Assembly: GCF_030272615.1 (NCBI RefSeq)
Contig: NC_081407.1
Span: 152,601,048-152,665,047 of the forward strand
Origin: Cryptomeria japonica
Lineage: Eukaryota; Streptophyta; Pinopsida; Cupressales; Cupressaceae
DNA: 64,000 bases
Reading direction: 5' to 3'
The notes beneath the pieces were generated by a model. That model had not been told where the DNA came from. It saw only the letters and a list, made by a program, of their open reading frames with translations, and searched no databases. Positions 38,816-49,729 of this stretch are shown here, one piece after another (position 1 is the first letter of the stretch; each line of letters starts with the position of its first letter). The position numbers and the translations under genes are program-made.

Positions 38816-38960
38816 TCTTGGGGAAAATTTGATAGTTAAGCATGCTTGAGTTAGAGTAGTATTGAGATGGGTGACCTCTCAAGAAGTCCCAATGTTTCGC
38901 CCCTATGAGAATTACCTAGATGCAATGAGTATTGAGTAGACAATTCATACCCATGAGAGA
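38816..38960 (+). mobile_element. 5S-rRNA-derived repeat (Cassandra TRIM-like)
   Basis: Positions about 38824-38902 follow plant 5S rRNA. The A-box AGTTAAGCATGC (38834-38845), the intermediate AGAGTAGTA, and the C-box GAGATGGGTGACCTC (38864-38878) are followed by AAGAAGTCCC. The following TCGCCCCTATGAG and CCTAGATGCAATG are shared in reverse with the copy at 32.8 kb, so both belong to one family rather than being isolated 5S pseudogenes. A short similar end (TTAGATGTAATGAGTATTGAG) recurs at about 40407 and may be part of a second, more decayed LTR. Confidence 0.7.
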
Positions 38961-41791
38961 TAAATTTGTATGAACCAATACTCATAAATATAGATCAATA
39001 AATTTATAATTTTTATTAATAATTCTCTTTATGAAATGATTTATTATGAAATGATTTATTTAGGTTTTTAGAGATCAATTTTATTTAAAAGATATTAAAG
39101 TAATTGATATCTTCATCAAAGATAAACATAAATGTTGGATTATAACATAAAAAATGGTTATAAAGAAAATAAGACTACTAAAATTTTCAACAAGCAAAAG
39201 AAATTGTAAGTCCAACAAGAAGTGAATGATTTCCCAAGTCTTCTAATAGTTGTGTTTCCTTGCACTAAAGGATACTCAATAAATTATCTAAATTATAAAA
39301 AAATAAAATTAAATCTACCTTCCTTTCTCACAAGAAGTCATTTAAAACTTGGTCAAATTTCTAAGAAATGAGTTTGAATAATATAAAAATGACATAATTA
39401 GACTATAAAATTAGTTTTGAGCAAACATTTAAGTTAGATCTTTTATAAAAAATAAATAAATATATATATGATATTCAAGAATGTGATTAAAACTATTATA
39501 GATATCTTAAATGTATATATTTAAAAGATTGTTAGTTATGATACTCCAAGACTTTTATTAAAATGATCGTAAATATATTCAAAATATATCAAGAGATATT
39601 GGTCTCAAAATACTTATATACGCATATATAAATAAGCAAATAAATGAACCAATATAGAGAATTTTTTTATTTATTCAAAAATATTTTTTTAGAACTATTT
39701 TATCTACTAAAATCTAGTTATTTATCCTACTTTAGACATATAAAATTTTAACTTTTATTTAAGAATTTTTTGAAATATATTTTTTGATAATACATTTGTT
39801 ATACTTTTGTCTTGAAAAGAATATTTTATATTTTATATTTATATGTAACTTATAACTCGTCACTTATTATTTTCCTATTCTGTTTGTTTTATGTTTGCTT
39901 TGAAGTGTAGTAAATGTCAACGGACTCTTGGTCTACAAGTGAAGTTGATTCTTTCCAAATGAGCCCACCAAACTCAAGCCTTATCAGATGCAAGGCCTTA
40001 ACACCATAAGGAATGAGAATGAGATCATGCCCCTAGTGATAATAACATAATGGTTAATCCTCGGTCCTTGGTTCTTAGTTGAAGAGTTTTCAAGCTAAGG
40101 CACGTGCTCACATGTCAAGTAGCTAGATGATTTTATGGAGTTTGATATAAAACCCTCCAAATACAATAAAAAAAAATGCAATAAATTTTATATATTTATA
40201 TGTAATTTTTAAAAATAATCTTATGTGTAGGCATTAATATATTTTTAAATGCTTTATGTTTTTATTAAAACTAAAAATATTAGCTTAAAAAAAATTCTTT
40301 CATGATTATACATCATAAGCTTCTCCCCCCTACTATAACTATAGGTTACACCTATCTTAACATAATTACTGATAGATATTAACGTTATACAAATAGTAAA
40401 TATTACTTAGATGTAATGAGTATTGAGTGAATTATTGTAGTCTCTCTAATAAAATATCAATGTTATCTCTTTGCAGTTGTCCATTTCTTGTTTGTAACGT
40501 GCAATCTCTATTAAAAAATCATTATTTTGTTTTTTGTTAAGCACTACCGAAAGGGGTAGCTCTCTTTTATTAATTTGCAAGATAAGATTACATAATGGAA
40601 AGTGGAGTCTGAAAAAAACTAATCCCCTCACCACAATCTAGCACTCTATTGACTTATGCTTGAGAAAATAGATTTGGATTCGCTTCGATTAGTTTGATTA
40701 GATCAGATATGTCATCCTTTTCCATACCCAACTTGTCCTTTGTCTAGGCACACCACATTATCCCTTTCTTCCCTTCTTCTCCAAATCAAAAGTTCCAAGA
40801 TGAATTACAAAATATAATTTAAATATGAAACACAAATTTGACAAACTTTAATCATATAAAAAATTATCTTTAATTATTGTTTCCAACTTAACTTGGAGAT
40901 AGGTCAATGTTGAGTTCCTCTTACGTGATAGAGATCTTGTAGTAAATGTTGTATCCCTAATTCAACCTAGAGATAAGTCAAGGTTGAATTCCTCTACTAC
41001 AACAAAGACACCTTCTACAACTATTTCAACTCTACCCTTGGCTTGACCTATACCTAATTCAAGGTTGAGTTTCGTTGCTATGGTAGAAATTCTTCCTACA
41101 AATGTTTAGGTATTGCTCTAATCTAGAAGAACATAAAAATTCAACTTTACAAATTCAATTTCTCTCCAAAATCAATTTGTTCCATAAATAACACCATCAC
41201 CACAAAAGAAGATCCCAATACCATTAAAAGATCCACTCAATACACAAAAAGAAAAACATAAAAACAAAATATTAGAAAAAAAGACAAAAGTATTCTTATA
41301 TATTCTTATTTTAATTTTAAACTGAATTTAACAATAAATAAAAACTATCCCATAAAGCTTTGTACACCAATTTAATTGTGTTTTAATAACTATAGAAATA
41401 AAAGCAAACTCGAGTGAAAAGTTTGTCATTTAAAGGTAAGGTTCTATGGACGCTAAGGTTATACAAAAATTATAGGAAGATCCATCGCACGTGATTCCCA
41501 CGTTGTCGGAGGAAATTTAGGTACGTATGGGTTTATAAAAAAGTTCTTTTCATACTATTTAAGGCTTACTTTAGAGGAGGCATGCTCCTTCCTTATATAA
41601 TAATGCCTTAAGAATTAAAGGCATGTCTCAAAAGGAAGGTATTCATTGGCCCCATGAAATTAGATGATGTAGAAAATAAGAATACAAAGGCAACACTTTG
41701 TTGAAAATACTCCACCTAGATAGTTCACTCCATCTTCATCCATTAGGAGTCCACTTGAGATTTACTATAAATTATGTAGAGTGTCAAAGTG

Positions 41792-41871
<80 letters not shown>

Positions 41872-41955
41872 AAACAAAAATTATATATAATTTTATCTTT
41901 TATTTTCAAAAGTTTAAATATTGTTGATCTAAAGTTGTTTTTGTTATTCATAAGA
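38961..41955. other. AT-rich non-coding stretch
   Basis: Very AT-rich sequence with no recognisable coding potential. It contains a candidate 5S-family LTR end near 40407 and a dinucleotide tract near the right end. Confidence 0.4.
41793..41866. repeat. (TA)n microsatellite
   Basis: About 36 uninterrupted TA dinucleotides. The apparent ORF across it (Ile-Tyr repeats) is not a gene. Confidence 0.98.
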
Positions 41956-42277
41956 TCTAATTAAAACATGTTTTTGATTAAAAAGCAGCCAAAATCCGAG
42001 GTTGACCTGAAAGAAACAGACAAACCATTACCAGCACACGCACCGCAGACACGCGACAGTCAGCCAATCCCTACTCTAATAATCAAAAACAAAAACTGCT
42101 TGCCGCTATTGGATAACTTGAGATTGACACCAATCTCGTCCAACAAGTGCCATAACCAGTAGTAAACCATCATAATGTCATTACTATAACAACTATTAAA
42201 AGTAGCAATATTACCATGGAAACAAACGTTCCAGTGACAAAAACTAAAGCAAGAAGGCAGGAAACCAACCATACAAC

Positions 42278-43760
42278 CTAATTATTAGCACCCATGTGCT
42301 TATAGAGCATGAGCCCTATCCAATCATCAGCCAGGAACTGGAACAGTTCCTTAGTGGTGTCGCTTCCCAGCCCTTTCAGATCCGCCTTATCCTAGTGGAG
42401 CAAGCATAGAGAGGTAACAGACGAGTGCATCACTTTGATAGTGAATTTTCCAATCTTGTTGACATAGGACTCCAGGTGCTCCAGCTTTTTCTTAACACCA
42501 TTAAGATCTTCAGAGATAGCCCTGCAACCCGAACACTGCTCCGCCTCTTTCTTCTTCGCTTCATCAACAACAGTCTTCCCATCGTCAGAGTGTCTACCAT
42601 CTTCCTCTGAGGTGTGGGGTAGGGGAGTGTTGGAACGAGGGGAGGTGATCTTGGTATCCTCCTTGATGGTCTCCGAGTCAGGGACATTGGTGCCAAAATT
42701 GGAGGAATTTGATCCCTTCGTGGCATCTAGATCCTCCTCCCCCTTCTCACTCTCTGCTTTCTCATAATCATCCTCATCATCTTCGGCATAATTCTTTCTC
42801 ACGACCATTTGCTTCATCCTGGATTTGTTTCTGTGGGATTTGCGCGGGGTGATACCCTCCTCAGCATCAGACTCAACAAGGAGGATTTTGGGCTCCTTTT
42901 TGGGTCTCTTGGAGGTGGGTTTCATAGCAGAAGGGTTGCATTTATTTTTTTCCCCAATTTTAAGGGGGCGGGGGGGCCTTGGTCAGGGGATTGACAAGGA
43001 GTCATCAGCTTTTTCAAAGACTTCTTGGAGCCTTTTTTAGAGCCTTTAGGGGGACCCAGAATGGAGGGGGTGGGTTGAACCGGGATAGGTTTAGGTGGGC
43101 AAAGGGCCTTATGAAAGTTGTAAAGCCTAAACATCAGCCACTGGTGGAGGATGGTAAAATTACCCTCTTGGCTCATACAATTGCGGACATCTTTGACAGT
43201 AGACTCAAGAGCATGTAGCAGAAAAAAAGGAAAAGAAATGGTGTCATGGTTGTGAAAGTGGTTTAGCAGCGGGAAGTGATAATAGTAGAACACACCATAC
43301 CTTCCCTCGAGGGTGAAGTATTTCATTATGATTTTGCAAACCTGATCCCATGGGTAGGGTAAACATTCAAGCCCCCATGCATTCTGGTCGGTTCCTCACC
43401 CTTTTTGAAGAAGCGGTTCATGTTGTTTTCGTCCACAACCCTGCTAGTTTTCTTCCATTTCCTCCCTTCAATGGAGAGACCCATAGCCTAGGTGATAACT
43501 TCTTCATTGATTTCAAATGAAATGTCCTCCATGACCACCCTCCTATCCTTCCAACTATTGACAATTTGTATTGAGAGGTTTTCGTTGAATCCCTTCATGG
43601 CTTCCATGAATAGGATGATTCCTCCTTCCTTAGCATACATCCAGACACATGGGTCGTTGTGAAAACAGTCATCAATTATGTCTGGTTCAACCAGGACTAA
43701 ATCCCCTCCCATGCAAGCTTCCTCCAGAGTGAAGTTGAGATACAATGCAAGCCTGAAAGG
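42278..43760 (-). pseudogene. Extra 3' ORF of insertion A, unknown family
   Basis: I do not recognise this family. Reading minus strand: SFEINEEVIT then stop then AMGLSIEGRKWKK (about 43520-43460); KIIMKYFTLEGRYGVFYYYH and NHFHNHDTISFPFFLLHALE (about 43335-43210); a Pro/Lys-rich stretch; an acidic Lys/Glu-rich linker; a Leu-heptad stretch; GKFTIKVMHSSVTSLCLLH followed by TAG (42392-42394). After that stop the frame continues to KELFQFLADDW and ends at TAG 42278. One in-frame TAG and two or more frameshifts break it. Insertion B carries a second copy, which shows that the ORF is a real, repeated coding unit. The acidic and basic linker plus coiled coil recall nucleic-acid-binding LINE/gag-like proteins, but that is inference. 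Confidence 0.6.
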
Positions 43761-44239
43761 AAAAATGCAGAGAGGAAAGCCAGAGCTGGAGTTAAGAGAA
43801 AACAAACAATAATTAGCCAAAATAATGTGCAAGGTGTAATAATGATTTTTGGTGTTGTTTCCCAAGGCCTGCATCCGCCGGCTCTGGGAAGCATGAGAAG
43901 GGACACCTCTAGAGATCTCCGCCAACTTGCAAAGATCATCATTATGGTGAGTTCTAAGGTTCCATTTATTGTAATAATTAGGGTCCTTGATGTTATTAAT
44001 GATCAAAAGTTGGCACTCCAACCCATCGACGACGCAGAAATAGGTGGCCAGCCAAGTCAGCATCTGACAGAGCAGGTGGGGACCACTAAAAGCCAGCAAG
44101 GTGAAGCCCACCCAATTTAAATTTGAAAATCCCACCAACAGCGTATCATAGCAGTCGGCCCAAAGTAGCCTATTGATTAAAGGAAAGTGGCACTTCATTG
44201 CTTGATAAAGGCGGTTTGTTCATTCCCAATAAGGTCCTT

Positions 44240-45587
44240 CTACTTGTCAGTGAGAGAATCTAGGTGCCTCCAGCACCTCATTCCTTTTATCTCCAGACTC
44301 GTCACAGCTAGAGAGTCTGCCACCCCATTCCCCTCTCTGTAGATATGTTGAATTTGAAAATCTTCCAGCCAGACAATCATGGACCAGATGCCTTTGATGA
44401 TATTTTTGATTCTCCAGCAGATCCCTGAAGTGCCTTTAGTGGCCTCAATAATCAGTTTAGAGTCCCCTTCAATGATCAGCTTTTGGTATTGGTGCCAAGG
44501 GCCATCTTAAGCCCCCCAAAAAGAGCAAGGGTTTCCGCCATGTTGCTCGAAACAGAGTCAAAATTTCCTGCATAGGCCAAAACCAGGTTGCTCAGGCTAT
44601 CCCTAATAATTCCTCCCCCTGCCGCTAAACCACTACGAGAAGCACCATCAAAATTGAGCCAAGGGGGGGGGGGGTTGATGACCATCTGGTATTGAGCCTC
44701 TCCATCTTTTTTGAATTTTCATATCGAAGGAAGTTATCAGGCAACTTCCAATTTTTAATCCACCTCCGATCCAGGGCCACAGGGTTGGCTTTCGGGGTTC
44801 TCCACTTACTGATGATGGTGTTCTCCCTGAGGCAATTCTTTGCTAATTCAGTCACCGTGTCAACCGAGCTGCTGGTGTCACGAAAAATCCTATTATTTCT
44901 TTCCTTCCAGATATGCCAACAGACATGGGGAGGAATGAGTCTCCAAAAGAGAGTGACTAGCGGGTGAGCAGAAGGGCACTTCTAGTTGTTGATAAACTGC
45001 TACAAGTCTTCTGAGAATGTCCAAGCCAAATTGAATTTATGAAGAACTTTGTGCCAAACCCCAGAAGCAAAAGGGTAATGGATAAAGAGGTGATTTATGC
45101 TTTCCTCCGCACAACTACACATAACACATTTGTTGGCAAGCATAAATCCCCTCCTCTTCAAATTATCAATAGTAAGGACCTTCCCGTGAAGGGTCATCCA
45201 CCAGGAGAAGTTAATTTTAGGGATGAGTTGAGAGTTCCAAACTTCTTTCCAACTGCAACAATCGTTGAAGGAGGCAACCAAGAGATTGTAGGCCGATTTA
45301 ACACTGAAAGCCCTTGAGGGATTTGCAGTCCAAACAAATTTATTAGTGTGAATGAAACAGGGTATCCTGATCCCCTGCAGAAGGGATTGCAGCTCTTCAG
45401 CCAGATGAATCCATTGGGGGGTATTTCCTAGACTATCAACAAGCCTTAACTAGCAACGGGAGGGAGAGATGTAGTTGCTCACAAGGGAACCAATCGAATG
45501 CTTCGAAGGGATCATGAGACAGCTGAACTGGGAGGAGGCAAGGGGTTTGTCCCCAATCCAGTTGTCCTCCCAAAATCTAATTTTCTG
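44240..45587 (-). pseudogene. LINE ORF2 3' part: zf-RVT and RNase H
   Basis: The frame opens with QKIRFWEDNWIGDKPL, typical of the region after plant LINE reverse transcriptase. It continues into zf-RVT (about 45340-45000: WNSQLIPKINFSWWM, RGFMLANKCVMC, then Cys/His residues) and an RVT_3-type RNase H (about 44650-44260: WLNFDGASRSGLAAGGGIIRD, MAETLALFGGLK, EGDSKLIIEA, HIYREGNGVADSLA). It ends at TAG 44240. Frameshifts occur in a run of G at about 44663 and near 44485, and one stop lies between zf-RVT and RNase H. The endonuclease and RT domains are missing. The copy is dead. Confidence 0.88.
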
Positions 45588-45604
45588 TCTAACTAAAACA
45601 TGTT

Positions 45605-46351
45605 AGTTTAGATACCAAATACAAATTCATGTGTCTAGACAATATATTTCAATATATCATTCTCGATTATTTCATCATCACATAAATAGTAGCAAGAGTA
45701 TACAACCTGTTAGGCCCCAAAAATGTGGATCCTAGATCCTAGAGCTTTTTTCCACCTTCAAGGCTAGGGGTTTGTCTTAAAAAAGGTAAAGAAAGGCTCA
45801 TCTACAAACTTAGGATGTTAAATGCCAACTAGAATAATGGGTAAACTCTCCTGCTCTTTGGGCTCAACTTAAACCTAGCAGGGTGTTCCTATAGGTCAAT
45901 TAAATTGGTTAATATAATAGTTAGGAATGATTTATTTGTGCATCACAAATTGACTATACCCTTAGAATTTGTCACTGAGTTAAGACAACCCTCGTTGCAA
46001 CAAACCTTTTACAGTTGATTATATACCCTCCATAATGTATTTTCAAATGAAAACAATTTTCTAGTCCATAAAATTTGATTTCTTTCAATACATTTTACAT
46101 ACAAGGTATACACATGTTGGGCATGATTCTCCAAATATTTGGCATCTCAATTTTACTTAATATAAACCCTTAGTTATACTGTTGGATTATGGGCAACATG
46201 TAGATTTACTACTTCATTTATTTTATAAGAACTAGTAAAAAGATTTTATGTTTTGATGAATGTGGAAGGTCAAGGTCTTCTTAAAGGTTTTCATAAAGTA
46301 AAAAAGTTGTGTCTAGTCATTATAAGAAATAATCAGTAAGGAATAACAAAG
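45605..46351. other. Unassigned sequence between the two LINE-type insertions
   Basis: AT-rich, no ORF of note and no recognisable domain. Confidence 0.4.
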
Positions 46352-48409
46352 ATATCATGCAATGGATTCCCTCCCAAACAATGTTTAGATACTCCTAGGA
46401 GGAGAATCTTCAACGATGGATTCCCACGGGTAATCTTCTCCTCTTCTAGAAACAGGCTTTTGTAGCACTTAACCGTGTTGTGGTGTTGAGGCTGCAAATT
46501 TGAATGTTGATGGTGGGAAAGTTTGAATAAGGGGTTGAGTAGACTTGGGATGATGTGGAATCAAGGTCATGATTGTGCCTCCATCCTCCCTTAACCCACC
46601 ACTCGTGTTGATGGCATGATGCACAATGTGATGGGATGGTAAGGTTGGTTTTCGAAGCCCTTCTTTTTCTAGGGATTAAATGATAATTTTTATTTGGGCT
46701 TCCATGCATCTCACTGGAATGATGCCAATGCATCATAATGTGGCTAACTAAAATGCTCACATGACACTCACAATTCACCCCTTGTCAAGTTAGTGAGCAG
46801 GTGATTGCACAAGCCACTAGCCTTTCTATGGAAGGCAAAAAGTGGAAGCAAACCAATCATGTGGCGAACAGTGAGAGCCTCAATATATTTTTTCGAGGGA
46901 AAAAAGCCCTGGTAAAATTGCAGGGTGGTTTTGCCAAAGAGGAGTTGGCTGACCCATGGAAAAAGGTATGCTTGATGATAATGAAATATTTTACTTTGGA
47001 TGGTCATTTCAAAGTTTATTTTTTCTATCATATGTCGCTTCTGAACCACTTTAGAAACCATGACCTTATCCCTTTCCCATTCTACCTGCTACATTCCTTG
47101 GAGCATTCTACTAAATGAGTCGTTGATCCCTCCAAAAATCAAGGCAAAAATATTTTGCCCTTGCACCAAAGTCTTATCTATAGGCTCTATTCCTTCCATT
47201 TGTCTTTGTGTCTACCCAGAAACATTATGGTGCTAGAAACCCCAATTTCAAGTCCTCCCTCTATTGCTACCTTAACTGACACTCCTAGCTCTAGTAAAAA
47301 ACAATGTATTTGTCACCCTAAGGCTTCAATTATTGCTTCTCCTAAAACCACCTTAGCCTCGGTGGTTATTACTGAGCTTTGTGCATCAAAGGATCAAAAT
47401 CCTTCGGCCAACAAGAGGAAAGGCAAAAGTATTGGCCCCCACAAAAGGATTACCATTCAGGAAGAGTCGAGCAAGGAGGAAGATGAGATGAGGGAGAGTA
47501 ATAGTAAGAATGAAGGTAGACAAAGGTCTAACAGGTTGGCTTCTCGTAGTTATATAAAAGGTAAAAAATTAAAACTTGTTGATTATGACTCGAAGGAGGA
47601 TGATGAGGAATGGGGGAAAGGAAATGAGGAGAAGGAGGAAGAGGAAAATATGGAAGGTGGTAGGGGTGATTTGGATGATAACCCTAAGAAATTAGTTAAT
47701 AATAGCTACACCCATGCTTATGATGGTATGCGGGTTGAGCATGTGAACCCAACTGGTGAAGTCACAATAGAAGAGGAGGAGGTTAAGGTGACTACTGCTA
47801 GTGACAATTGCATAGGTTCTCAAATTGCAAACAAGGAGTTGAAGGCAATGGGAACTGAACTACAAATGTTGAAGGCCAGGATTCTCGACCTTGAAAAGAA
47901 GATGAGCAACATGTCCAAGTTCAATCTTTGGGTGATGCATAGTTTTGCAACCTCCCTTTGTCTTATGTAATAAAAGGTTATGAGAGAAGCAGCTAAGGAG
48001 GAAGGCATTCACAAAGAGCTCTTTAAGTTCCTAACTGAAGATTGGAACAATGTGCTACAACAAGCAAGTTGTGGAGTTAAACAATCTCGTCATGTGTAAA
48101 GTTTTAGGGCTTACTTTTAGTTTATTGCCTTTTGTTATTTATGTCTTACGGGGCTTGGCTCCCTTGTTGAACAATCTAGTTACCTACAATATGGTTTTTG
48201 TTAGTTGATGGTTTTCTTTTGGACTCTATTTTATTCTTTCAGGTTGGTGGTTTGTGACTGCTTACAAACTACTATTTAACTAGTTATTTTTTATATTTTG
48301 TTGTGGATGTGTTGAAGTTTGGTTCTTGATGTCGTTTGGCTATGGTTGTAATAGGGAAAAGACACTCATTTTGTTTCTTTTTAATATCAAAAACAAATAT
48401 ATCATGCAA
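46352..48409 (+). mobile_element. LINE-type insertion B, 5'-truncated, with target-site duplication
   Basis: An 11-bp direct repeat, ATATCATGCAA, sits at 46352-46362 and 48399-48409. The insert between them, on the plus strand, carries the same unknown ORF as insertion A and ends with TTTCTTTTTAATATCAAAAAC, matching the CTTTTTAAT.CAAA end of insertion A. It has no zf-RVT or RNase H sequence, so it looks like a more strongly 5'-truncated copy. The first 400 bp (46363-46770) show no counterpart in insertion A that I can see; they could be an inverted or rearranged 5' end. Confidence 0.65.
46771..48099 (+). pseudogene. Unknown-family ORF of insertion B, nearly intact
   Basis: One frame runs about 443 codons with only two interruptions: TGA at 47116 and a double TAA at 47968-47973. 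Order of regions: CQVSEQVIAQATSLSMEGKK (46783 onward), KKVCLMIMKYFTLDGHFKV then YHMSLLNHFRNHDLIPFPF (about 46963-47080), LHQSLIYRLYSFHLSLCLP, a Ser/Thr/Pro-rich stretch, an acidic Lys/Glu-rich linker (about 47450-47690), a coiled coil (LKAMGTELQMLKARILDLEK), NLWVMHSFATSLCLM, stop codons, then KELFKFLTEDW and TAA at 48097-48099. Every conserved block aligns by eye with insertion A. Function unknown. Confidence 0.65.
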
Positions 48410-49729
48410 AATATGTAGTTATACTTAACAATCCCTTTGTAAATTTATTAATATATCCATAATGGGTAAAAATTATCACATATGACAAAATTCAACATAT
48501 TTAAATATCGTAGCATTTTTAAATACCCATTACAACTACACCAACACAAGTGGTGGAAGAAAATTCATAAGGAGAGAGCTAGTTGCACCTTAAAACCCTA
48601 ATGGTGAACAAATTATTCAAAACTGGACCCTATAGAGTTATCTACATTTCATTTTTGGGGTTGGTTTTTAGGCTTTGTTTGTTTTCATAAAGTTTGCAGC
48701 TTGCACTTCTTTCATTACAAATTTATTTCTTCTTCTACAAATATTTTGATTTCACAAATAGTAAAGTTCACACCAAAAGGTTGTTGAATAACTGGAGTAC
48801 CGAGAGGGGAGGGTTGAATCAGTATTCCCTTGAACTTATTCAAACTTCTGATTAACCAATCACATAACATAATTCAAATGTAGCAAACAAAAATGAAACA
48901 TAACACGTAACATCAAATTTATACGTTGAAAACCCAATGTGGGAAAAACCATAGAGAGATGATACTCTCAGGAATAGTGTAGTATGCAACCAGTTACACA
49001 GTACAAGAGGAGGGGTGGCTCACTGCCGGTTTAGCTCATTGTCAGTTTGGACTTATTGTTAGTTATACAGAAGAGGGCTTATAGCCGGATTACAAAGTAT
49101 ACAAAATTTAAACTATTGTGAGTCCATCTAACATATGCATAGAATACGGTTCCCTTGAAGTACATAAGCTATAACATAAGTTCATTGTACCAAACTTGCA
49201 CACAAAACATAACCGCAATTCCTTCACATATAGTACATCAAAATAGTTGTATTTCTACAACCACACCCTTAGTATATGATATCCTTGATGATATATATCC
49301 ACATTGTTTGATTGTCAAGTCGGCTCAACCAGAATGGATGAGACCAGACTTAACCATACGTTATAGCAATCCGGGTGGCTCTATGCGGTGTTGGCCTTCA
49401 GCTACAAATTGGAGGCATGCGCATCTTAGGATATCTGGATGGGGTCGGATCTAAATATATCTTGAAATGTGTGCAACAATCATATCCGGATAAGACTGGA
49501 CTCAAAAACAACTTCCGGTAACAAAAAATATCAGGCCTCAAAACTATGCAAGCATGATAAGAAAAATGAAGCAAACTTTCCAGATCAGATCACGTGCATA
49601 CATGGACCAAATAACATACAACAACCATGACATCAATGACAAAAATGACAAATGGGCCAACAAAGGTAACACATGGTAGTCCAACATAGTTTCTAAGAGT
49701 TCATAGCTTAACTTTTCCTTAAAGGCACA
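48410..49729. other. Unassigned dispersed-repeat sequence
   Basis: The stretch at about 48790-49130 (with TACGTTGAAAACCCAATGTG and GGGAAAAACCATAGAGAGAT) reads like a common conifer transposon end, but it contains no protein domain. No coding sequence is supported. Confidence 0.35.

Larger units (their letters stand above)
41956..45604 (-). mobile_element. LINE-type insertion A with target-site duplication and extra 3' ORF
   Basis: A 17-bp direct repeat, TCTAATTAAAACATGTT at 41956-41972 and the same with one C/T difference at 45588-45604, brackets 3615 bp. Read on the minus strand the insert begins abruptly inside LINE ORF2 just before the zf-RVT domain (5' truncation, as usual for target-primed reverse transcription). 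It runs through zf-RVT and RNase H, then about 0.5 kb without domains, then a second ORF of unknown family, and ends with TTTTTAATCAAA beside the repeat. The single pair of duplications implies that LINE sequence and the second ORF arrived as one unit. Confidence 0.75.

Noticed and set aside
38816-38960. Functional 5S rRNA gene
   Set aside because: Only part of the 5S sequence is present, with several substitutions, and its flank is shared with the copy at 32.8 kb, pointing to a 5S-derived mobile element.
41698-41964. 88-codon ORF with Tyr-Ile repeats
   Set aside because: It is the translation of a (TA)n microsatellite.
43488-44198. 236-codon ORF as an independent gene
   Set aside because: Its N-terminal half has no support, and its C-terminal part belongs to the broken unknown ORF of insertion A.
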